5,320 nt of DNA from an uncultured Oscillospiraceae bacterium (GTDB lineage Bacteria > Bacillota > Clostridia > Oscillospirales > Oscillospiraceae): positions 1 through 5,320 of the forward strand of contig CAAEDD010000199.1 in the NCBI GenBank assembly GCA_900754515.1. Direction: 5' to 3'. The stretch's first letter is position 1, and every line of letters starts with the position of its first letter. A program made the translations under genes and the position numbers. The notes under the pieces were generated by a model. It was not told the origin of the DNA and did not search any database. It worked only from the letters and a program-made list of their open reading frames with translations. Below, piece by piece: positions 1 to 3,800 of this stretch.

Positions 1-75
1 TATTTGCATAAGCTGTTCTTACATTGTTCAATTTTCAAGGTACACTCGCTAGCTCCCTTCCGGGACAGCTTGATT
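1..75 (-). other. Probable rRNA operon 5' leader (partial, runs off left edge)
   Basis: Read leftward, this follows the -10 box of the proximal tandem promoter. It contains a hairpin with a GGAA tetraloop (51-70) and then a stretch reading ACCTTGAAAATTGAACAATG on the minus strand (24-43). That stretch resembles the TTGAAAA(C/T)TGAACA sequences found in leaders and spacers of Firmicutes rRNA operons. No mature rRNA sequence is visible, so the 16S gene would start beyond base 1. That the downstream gene is rRNA is inferred from promoter strength, tandem arrangement and this motif. A tRNA cluster with a stable-RNA promoter is the main alternative. Confidence 0.55.
51..70 (-). other. GNRA-capped hairpin at the 5' end of the P1 transcript
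   Basis: On the minus strand TCCC-GGAA-GGGA forms a 4-bp stem with a GGAA (GNRA-type) tetraloop. It is extended by AGC/GCT across a two-base bulge. It begins five bases after the P1 -10 box, in the same position as the UUCG hairpin relative to P2. Confidence 0.5.
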
Positions 76-104
76 AGTTTAACACAGATGTCTCATTTTG
101 TCAA
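76..104 (-). promoter_or_regulatory. Proximal stable-RNA promoter (P1), leftward
   Basis: On the minus strand a perfect -35 TTGACA (99-104) is separated by exactly 17 bases from -10 TAAACT (76-81). Upstream lies an A-rich tract ending TTGAAAAAAGTTG, in the position of an UP element. The predicted transcription start is near base 69. It is the second of two matched promoters pointing the same way, the usual design of Firmicutes rRNA operons. There is no protein start downstream within the window. Confidence 0.75.
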
Positions 105-165
105 CAACTTTTTTCAAATTTTTTCATTTGAATTTTTGCTGTCGAGCTTTGTTTGAGATGTCCGC

Positions 166-179
166 AGCACCGAAGTGCT
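166..179 (-). other. UUCG-capped hairpin at the 5' end of the P2 transcript
   Basis: On the minus strand AGCAC-TTCG-GTGCT forms a perfect 5-bp stem with the very stable UUCG tetraloop. It begins about five bases after the -10 box of P2, so it sits at or next to the first transcribed base. P1 has a similarly placed hairpin (51-70). Confidence 0.6.
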
Positions 180-184
180 TGGTT

Positions 185-213
185 AATATAGCATTTGATT
201 TGCGGTTTGTCAA
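185..213 (-). promoter_or_regulatory. Distal stable-RNA promoter (P2), leftward
   Basis: On the minus strand a perfect -35 TTGACA (208-213), a 17-base spacer and a -10 TATATT (185-190) give an almost ideal sigma-A promoter. It is preceded by A-tracts (about 214-258) that look like an UP element. The element TTGAAAAAAGTGTTGACAAA is nearly the same as in P1, so the two promoters look like diverged copies. The transcript would start near base 178 and read through P1 into the presumed rRNA operon. Confidence 0.75.
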
Positions 214-266
214 CACTTTTTTCAAGATTTTTTGAGGTTTTTTTAAAGTTTTTTTAGCCATCAAAA

Positions 267-299
267 TCTTGTGGTTTTAAGCCTTTAAAGGCCACAAAA
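267..299 (-). terminator. Weak candidate terminator behind the zinc-ribbon membrane gene
   Basis: An inverted repeat (267-274 with 292-299, 8 bp including one G-U pair on the minus strand) encloses a 17-base loop. That loop overlaps a perfect palindrome GCCTTTAAAGGC (281-292). On the minus strand it is followed by only four T residues, so it is a poor intrinsic terminator. It is the only plausible one between the gene ending at 340 and the leftward promoters. Confidence 0.3.
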
Positions 300-339
300 T
301 GCAGATGGGTCAAGACCTTGGATATCCGCTCTGCCCGGC

Positions 340-951
340 TTATTTATCTTTGAAAAAAATATTGCCTATGTAGGGCAGAGGCTCCATTTTTCCTGCATTG
401 GCATTGCCTATGCCCTTTATGATCCAATATATCTGCATCAGGATAACTATCCAACTGAGGCCGAACGCAGCACCCAACACCTGTCCTGCAGTTGTTACGG
501 CAAACAGAACAAGTCCCTGCCGGGCGTGATACAGAGCAAACTTATCATCTCTGCAGAAAATAAACGGGAGCAAAAACAATATCCATAGATATGACAGGGC
601 GGCCAGCAATCTGTTGGATTGGTATCCCTTGGGCCTTGATCCGTTGTCTCTCTGATAATACTCTTCTCCTCCGCCGGCAGAGCTGCGGTTTCTCTCCTCT
701 TGCTGCCTTTGTTGACGGCGGCGCTCAGCCTCGGCCCAATTACGGTTTTCTTCCTGCCTACGTTTTCTTTGCTCTTCAAGGCGCCGGCGCATTTCTTCGT
801 TGCTCCGGCGACTGGCCTCTCTTGGGTCAGTCTGGGTAGCGGAGCCGGAGGCATACCCTTTGTTCTCCTCCTTGTCCTGCTCAAGTCCGCAGGCCAGGCA
901 TTTCGTATGCCCGTCGGGGATATAAGCGCCGCAGTTCTTGCAATATGCCAT
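340..951 (-). CDS. Zinc-ribbon, charged-coil, DUF4870/Tic20-like membrane protein
   Basis: The function is unknown. The product is 203 residues long. Residues 4-21 form a zinc ribbon with two CxxC pairs (Cys4, Cys7, Cys18, Cys21). Residues 47-88 are a hydrophilic Arg/Glu/Gln-rich stretch that probably forms a helix or coiled coil. About residues 114-132, 143-160 and 161-179 are hydrophobic and likely span the membrane. The pattern YLWILFLLPFIF followed by FALYHARQG matches the DUF4870/Tic20-like membrane family. There is no signal peptide, so the zinc ribbon should stay in the cytoplasm. The ATG at 949-951 is chosen because GGAGG lies five bases upstream; an in-frame TTG at 963 would use the ribosome binding site as codons. 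It has its own promoter and lies 77 bases downstream of sleB on the same strand. Zinc ribbon plus small membrane domain is common in Firmicutes proteins of unknown role. Confidence 0.85.
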   Translation of the reverse strand: MAYCKNCGAYIPDGHTKCLACGLEQDKEENKGYASGSATQTDPREASRRSNEEMRRRLEEQRKRRQEENRNWAEAERRRQQRQQEERNRSSAGGGEEYYQRDNGSRPKGYQSNRLLAALSYLWILFLLPFIFCRDDKFALYHARQGLVLFAVTTAGQVLGAAFGLSWIVILMQIYWIIKGIGNANAGKMEPLPYIGNIFFKDK

Positions 952-956
952 GCTTT

Positions 957-961
957 CCTCC
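957..961 (-). promoter_or_regulatory. Ribosome binding site fixing the 951 start
   Basis: GGAGG on the minus strand lies five bases before the ATG at 951. It shows that translation begins there and not at the TTG four codons upstream. Confidence 0.8.
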
Positions 962-979
962 AAAGTGATTAATGTGGCA

Positions 980-1008
980 ATTATACCCTATTGACGGGCT
1001 TTTTTCAA
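980..1008 (-). promoter_or_regulatory. Sigma-A promoter of the zinc-ribbon membrane gene
   Basis: On the minus strand -35 TTGAAA (1003-1008), a 17-base spacer and a perfect -10 TATAAT (980-985) lie in the gap after sleB. The predicted start is near 973, giving a leader of about 22 bases that ends in GGAGG. The gene can therefore be expressed in vegetative cells independently of sleB, which should be sporulation-specific. Confidence 0.75.
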
Positions 1009-1028
1009 CATCTTCTATATTAAATCCT

Positions 1029-1730
1029 TCAGGCACAAAAACGATGCTTTCCTATCTCCACAATAAGCGGCCTTGACCATATCCAGTCGCTGGTGGCAGT
1101 ACTGGGGTTGAAATAGTATATGGCCCCGTAGCTGGGGTCCCAGCCGTTTAAAGCGTCCTGAGCGGCCCGGTAGGCGCTTTCCGCCACCGGCTGGTCGAAC
1201 TGTCCGTCATTGATGCAGGTAAATGCCCAGGGCTGGTAAATAACCTCGGAGATGGAATTTGGAAAGGAAGCGTGTTCCACTCGATTGAGTACCACAGCGC
1301 CCACCGCCACTTGGCCTTCGTAGGGTTCTCCTCTGGCCTCCGCGGAAATGAGCCGGGCCAGCAGGTTCAGATCACCGGACTGGTCCCCATAGCCGGAGGA
1401 GCCTCCGGTGCTTTCCGTGCCGCCTAGGGTGCCCGGGGTTATGCCCAGGGCGGCCAGGGTCTCATCACCCACCTGGCCGTCAACGCTCAATCCGTTTTTC
1501 CTTTGAAAGTATTTTACCGCCGACTCCGTGGCGCTGCCGTATATCCCGTCCACCTCTCCGGAATAATATCCCCAGTTTTTAAGCCGTGTCTGTATCTCGG
1601 TAACGGCTGCGCCTGAGGAGCCTTTTTTGTACAGTTCAGCTGAGGCGCTCTGGGCCAGGGCAATAATGAATATATTCACCGCGAATATGACAGCCAGAGC
1701 CAGTATGAGTTTTTTTCTCTCGTTGGTCAT
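1029..1730 (-). CDS. sleB: Spore cortex-lytic enzyme SleB-like cell wall hydrolase
   Basis: SleB degrades cortex peptidoglycan during spore germination. In Bacillus it is a lytic transglycosylase acting on muramic-delta-lactam-containing cortex. This 233-residue product has a signal peptide (Lys-rich start, hydrophobic core about 7-26, likely cleavage after ASA near 31). A PG_binding_1 domain covers about 33-96, with the typical motif VDGIYGSATESAVKYFQ. A Gly/Ser/Thr-rich linker runs 97-122, and a Hydrolase_2 (SleB/CwlJ) catalytic domain about 123-233. The motif LISAEARGEPYEGQVAVGAV carries the expected catalytic glutamate, Glu131. The binding domain and signal peptide favour SleB over CwlJ, which lacks both. 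No partner ypeB is beside it, as is seen in some clostridia. The ATG at 1728-1730 follows GGGAGGT by six bases; the GTG at 1745 lies within that site and is rejected. Confidence 0.88.
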   Translation of the reverse strand: MTNERKKLILALAVIFAVNIFIIALAQSASAELYKKGSSGAAVTEIQTRLKNWGYYSGEVDGIYGSATESAVKYFQRKNGLSVDGQVGDETLAALGITPGTLGGTESTGGSSGYGDQSGDLNLLARLISAEARGEPYEGQVAVGAVVLNRVEHASFPNSISEVIYQPWAFTCINDGQFDQPVAESAYRAAQDALNGWDPSYGAIYYFNPSTATSDWIWSRPLIVEIGKHRFCA

Positions 1731-1736
1731 GGTGAT

Positions 1737-1743
1737 ACCTCCC
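1737..1743 (-). promoter_or_regulatory. Ribosome binding site of sleB
   Basis: GGGAGGT on the minus strand lies six bases before the ATG at 1730 and decides the start. Its upstream G residues can pair with part of a leader hairpin (1742-1767). Confidence 0.75.
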
Positions 1744-1767
1744 ACAGACTTTGCTTTTATTCTGTGA
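1742..1767 (-). other. Leader hairpin abutting the sleB ribosome binding site
   Basis: CACAGA and TCTGTG (1743-1748 with 1761-1766) form a 6-bp stem around a 12-base loop. On the minus-strand RNA it can be extended by two further pairs into the start of GGGAGGT. It could modulate access to the ribosome binding site, although the stem is only moderately stable. Confidence 0.35.
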
Positions 1768-1779
1768 GGGCATTTGAAA

Positions 1780-1785
1780 ATTATA
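1780..1785 (-). promoter_or_regulatory. Candidate -10 box upstream of sleB
   Basis: TATAAT occurs on the minus strand 50 bases before the sleB start. The position 17 bases upstream (1803-1808) reads AAAAGG, which is not a sigma-A -35. sleB genes are normally transcribed by the forespore sigma-G, whose -10 is also AT-rich, but I could not align a convincing sigma-G -35. The polymerase form is unresolved. Confidence 0.3.
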
Positions 1786-1847
1786 CCTTTTTATCTTCCC
1801 GTCCTTTTACTTATACATAAGTCGGGCACCGTTCACAGATACCGACC

Positions 1848-1876
1848 TTGAAGTTTATAGATTTTCTTTGTATATA
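1848..1876 (+). promoter_or_regulatory. Alternative upstream promoter of the repeat-protein/sigma operon
   Basis: TTGAAG (1848-1853) and TATATA (1871-1876) are separated by 17 bases, each matching the sigma-A consensus at four of six positions. It overlaps the better -10 box downstream and may be a minor or fortuitous promoter. Confidence 0.3.
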
Positions 1877-1896
1877 TTCACCTCTCATAGTATAAT
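1868..1896 (+). promoter_or_regulatory. Candidate sigma-A promoter of the repeat-protein/sigma/anti-sigma operon
   Basis: A perfect -10 TATAAT (1891-1896) lies 17 bases after TTGTAT (1868-1873), a weak -35. The predicted start near 1903 gives an unusually long leader of about 124 bases before the ATG at 2027. That leader includes an A6T7 tract (1930-1942). No clear ECF-type promoter was found: a CGTC at 1923-1926 lacks an AAC-containing -35 at the right distance. Autoregulation by the encoded sigma factor is therefore not supported by this sequence. Confidence 0.45.
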
Positions 1897-2013
1897 AAGG
1901 TAGGTTTGGATTGCCGGCTCGGCGTCGGGAAAAAATTTTTTTAAATTCATGAATGGATTTCCCCACATCAATCGTATTACAGATGAAGTCACAAATGGCT
2001 ATCAGAAATCAAT

Positions 2014-2018
2014 GGAGG
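2014..2018 (+). promoter_or_regulatory. Ribosome binding site fixing the 2027 start
   Basis: GGAGG lies eight bases before the ATG at 2027. The in-frame ATG at 1949 has no such site and would put 26 hydrophilic residues in front of a textbook signal peptide. Confidence 0.75.
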
Positions 2019-2026
2019 AAATTGAC

Positions 2027-2422
2027 ATGAAGAAAATTATTGCAGGTATTCTGGCCGCAGCACTTGTGCTGTCTGTGGGCATTGTCAGTGCATTCGCCGC
2101 CGGCCCCGACACCGGACGGAATTTTGTGGATGCCGACAACGACGGTGTCTGTGACCTGATGGGAAGCAACTGCGCCTATGTGGATGCCGACGGCGACGGT
2201 GTCTGTGACAACTGCGGCACCGGCATGGGCAGAGGTGCAGGCGGACAGGGTCTGGGTTTCGTTGACGCCGACGGCGACGGCATTTGCGACAATTACGGCA
2301 CCGGCATGGGCAAAGGTGCAGGCGGACAGGGTCTGGGTTTCGTTGACGCCGACGGTGACGGCATTTGCGACAATTACGGTACCGGTGCCGGCTGCGGTTT
2401 TCGTGGAGGCCGGGGCCGGTAA
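2027..2422 (+). CDS. Small secreted protein with four DxDxDG metal-loop repeats
   Basis: I know no named function. The 131-residue precursor has a clear signal peptide (MKK start, hydrophobic core 4-20, likely cleavage after AFA at 24), so the mature protein of about 107 residues is exported. It contains four loops at residues 35-43, 53-61, 80-88 and 107-115, of the form (F/Y)VDAD(G/N)DG(V/I)CD. Asp at loop positions 1, 3, 5 and 9 with Gly at 6 resembles calcium loops of EF-hand, dockerin and thrombospondin type-3 repeats. The EF-hand position-12 Glu is Gly in all four. Each loop contains a Cys (42, 60, 87, 114), with further Cys at 49, 63 and 123. Loops 3 and 4 are joined by a Gly/Gln-rich linker and belong to an exact 27-residue period. 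The protein ends in a GRGR-type basic tail. It is first in an operon with an ECF sigma factor 13 bases downstream. Calcium binding is inferred from sequence only. Confidence 0.8.
   Translation: MKKIIAGILAAALVLSVGIVSAFAAGPDTGRNFVDADNDGVCDLMGSNCAYVDADGDGVCDNCGTGMGRGAGGQGLGFVDADGDGICDNYGTGMGKGAGGQGLGFVDADGDGICDNYGTGAGCGFRGGRGR
2216..2390 (+). repeat. 81-bp tandem repeat inside the secreted-protein gene
   Basis: Two adjacent 81-bp units (2216-2296 and 2297-2377) differ by eye at only two bases. A partial third copy follows (2378 to about 2390). Each unit encodes 27 residues: a Gly-rich linker and one DxDxDG loop. Third codon positions are almost unchanged, so the duplication or gene conversion is recent. 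The period is a multiple of three, so copy-number changes keep the frame. Confidence 0.9.
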
Positions 2423-2435
2423 GGAAGGAGTTTAA

Positions 2436-2918
2436 ATGCGGAGCGAACATGAAATAAACATGGCGGTGGAGCGGTATTCAGATACCGTCAGGCGGCTTTG
2501 CATGGTACATCTTAAAAACATGGCCGACACCGAGGATATATTTCAGACCGTCTTTCTGAAGTACGCCCTCAGCTCCGCTTCATTTGAGAGCAAGGAACAT
2601 GAAAAGGCCTGGTTTATCCGAGTCACCATAAACGCCTGTAAGGACCTGCTCAAGAGCTTTTTCCGCAGCCGCACCGTATCCCTGGATGAACTGACCGATC
2701 AACCTGCGGTGCTGGACGACAGCAACAGGGAAGTGCTGGAGGCAGTGCTCTCCCTGCCTACCAAATATAAGGAGGTGGTATATCTCCACTATTATGAGAA
2801 CTATACCGCCCCTGAAATTGGAAAAATACTTGGAAAGAATGTGAACACTGTCTACACTCTTTTAAATCGTGCCAGACAGATGCTTAAGGAGAAGCTGGGA
2901 GGTGACAGTGATGAATGA
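2436..2918 (+). CDS. ECF-family RNA polymerase sigma factor
   Basis: This is a 160-residue extracytoplasmic-function sigma factor that should direct RNA polymerase to a small regulon when released from the anti-sigma factor encoded next. Region 2 spans about residues 10-76, with the motif DTEDIFQTVFLKYAL (31-45) and the WFIRVTINACKDLLKS helix (59-74) used for -10 recognition. Region 4 spans about 99-154, with LPTKYKEVVYLHYYENYT followed by a helix-turn-helix EIGKILGKNVNTVYTLLNRAR (127-147) for -35 binding. Both regions are complete and the length is normal for the family. The ATG has AAGGAG five bases upstream. It begins 13 bases after the secreted-protein gene, and its end overlaps the anti-sigma start by 8 bases, which suggests translational coupling. 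The target promoters are unknown. Confidence 0.93.
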   Translation: MRSEHEINMAVERYSDTVRRLCMVHLKNMADTEDIFQTVFLKYALSSASFESKEHEKAWFIRVTINACKDLLKSFFRSRTVSLDELTDQPAVLDDSNREVLEAVLSLPTKYKEVVYLHYYENYTAPEIGKILGKNVNTVYTLLNRARQMLKEKLGGDSDE

Positions 2919-3693
2919 GCGTATAAAGAATGCCTTTGACAGCATAAAGGCTGAGGATGAGCTGAAGGAGAAAACTCTGGACTATATTGCCGCGAAGGCC
3001 GATGCCCATCCACGCCGCAGCTTTCCGGCGGCGAGACTGGTTCCGATGCTGGCCTGCCTGGTACTGGTTATTCTGGCAGGCGGCTGGGCCTGGTTCAGCC
3101 CCAGCGCCACCATCAGCGTGGACATCAACCCCTCTTTGGAGCTGGGAGTAAACCGTTTTGACAAGGTGGTTTACGTCGTAGGTTGGAATGATGACGGCCG
3201 GGAGCTGGCCTCCTCTCTGGATTTGAAATACATGGACTATGACAAGGCTTTGGAGCAGATCATGGACAGTGAAGAGATAAGCTACCTGCTCTCCGGCGAC
3301 GGAGTGATGACCGTGGCTGTGGTGGGGGACAATGAGACCCAGTGCGGCAGACTGCTTTCCGGAGTGCGCTCCTGCACCGCAGGGCAGGGCAATGCCTACT
3401 GCTATTCTGCCAGTGCCGAAGAATTGGAGGAGGCACACAAACTTGGCCTGTCCTACGGAAAGTACAGGGCCTTCCTGGAGCTTTCGGAACTGGACCCCGA
3501 TATAAGCCCCCAGCAAGTAAACAGCATGACCATGCGGGAGATATGGGACACTATAGAGTCTCTCTCAGGCGGCAAGCAAAGTCTTCCATCGGGTCAGAAC
3601 ACCCATACACCCGGCAGCGGCCAGGGCATGGGTCAGGGGAACGGTCAAGGTAAGGGGCCATCCTGGGCCCGCAGCGGTGAACAGGAAAACTGA
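2911..3693 (+). CDS. Membrane anti-sigma factor with RsgI/SEAL-like extracellular domain
   Basis: The 260-residue protein should hold the ECF sigma factor at the membrane and release it on an extracellular cue. Residues 1-43 are a short charged, mainly helical cytoplasmic segment, the presumed sigma-binding part. Residues 43-62 are a single membrane helix. Residues 65-100 carry ATISVDINPSLELGVNRFDKVV..., the hallmark of the RsgI-type extracytoplasmic domain. In characterised RsgI proteins autoproteolysis occurs at an Asn-Pro bond; here that is Asn73-Pro74. Residues 105-215 form the rest of the sensor region, with a helical KLGLSYGKYRAFLEL segment (177-191). Residues 219-260 are a disordered Gly/Gln/Ser tail (GQGMGQGNGQGKG). 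There is no carbohydrate-binding module of the kind seen in cellulosome RsgIs. The start ATG at 2911 has GGGAGGTGA five bases upstream and overlaps the sigma stop. It is unusual in pairing an RsgI-like sensor with an ECF sigma factor rather than SigI. Confidence 0.85.
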   Translation: MNERIKNAFDSIKAEDELKEKTLDYIAAKADAHPRRSFPAARLVPMLACLVLVILAGGWAWFSPSATISVDINPSLELGVNRFDKVVYVVGWNDDGRELASSLDLKYMDYDKALEQIMDSEEISYLLSGDGVMTVAVVGDNETQCGRLLSGVRSCTAGQGNAYCYSASAEELEEAHKLGLSYGKYRAFLELSELDPDISPQQVNSMTMREIWDTIESLSGGKQSLPSGQNTHTPGSGQGMGQGNGQGKGPSWARSGEQEN

Positions 3694-3699
3694 CCGGTA

Positions 3700-3728
3700 T
3701 TGACTTTTTTCCTCTCTGCAAATATATT
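3700..3728 (+). promoter_or_regulatory. Sigma-A promoter of the gamma-glutamyltransferase gene
   Basis: TTGACT (3700-3705) and TATATT (3723-3728), each one base from consensus, are separated by exactly 17 bases. The -35 begins seven bases after the anti-sigma stop. The predicted start near 3735 gives a leader of about 66 bases. The gene is thus a separate transcription unit, although read-through from the sigma operon is possible because no terminator lies between them. Confidence 0.75.
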
Positions 3729-3744
3729 TAAAAGCAGTATGACA

Positions 3745-3782
3745 GGTAAGGGGTACGCTCCGCTGTGAGCGCGTCCCTTACC
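3745..3782 (+). promoter_or_regulatory. Long hairpin in the ggt leader
   Basis: GGTAAGGG (3745-3752) pairs perfectly with CCCTTACC (3775-3782), and CGCTC (3756-3760) with GAGCG (3767-3771), around a six-base loop. The three-base internal segments can form two G-U pairs. It starts about ten bases after the predicted transcription start and ends eight bases before the GAGAGG ribosome binding site. No U-tract follows on either strand, so it is not a standard intrinsic terminator. It may stabilise the mRNA, act as an RNA control element or mark a protein-binding site. Confidence 0.7.
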
Positions 3783-3800
3783 GGCAAAGAGAGGATAGTT

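Noticed and set aside
1904..1926. ECF-type promoter with CGTC at 1923-1926
   Set aside because: No GAAC or AAC-like -35 element lies 15-18 bases upstream, so autoregulation by the encoded sigma factor cannot be claimed.
1913..1942. GCCG-GCT-CGGC hairpin with a T7 run as an attenuator in the sigma-operon leader
   Set aside because: The stem is only four pairs with a three-base loop, and the T run starts 12 bases after it, too far for an intrinsic terminator.
1949..2026. N-terminal extension of the secreted repeat protein from the ATG at 1949
   Set aside because: There is no Shine-Dalgarno sequence at 1949, and the extension would bury the signal peptide. The ATG at 2027 has GGAGG.
2216..2390. 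Tandem repeats considered as a CRISPR-like array
   Set aside because: The units are 81 bp, contiguous with no unique spacers, and fully coding.
2085..2450. Minus-strand Arg/His/Cys-rich frame opposite the repeat protein
   Set aside because: The composition is the complement of the GAC/GGC repeat codons. It has no plausible start signal and shows repeats only because the plus strand does.
2884..3516. Minus-strand 210-codon frame opposite the anti-sigma gene
   Set aside because: Shadow of a gene with clear family motifs; no recognisable domain and no ribosome binding site.
3745..3782. Leader hairpin as the terminator of the sigma/anti-sigma operon
   Set aside because: No run of T follows it on either strand, and it lies downstream of the predicted ggt start site.
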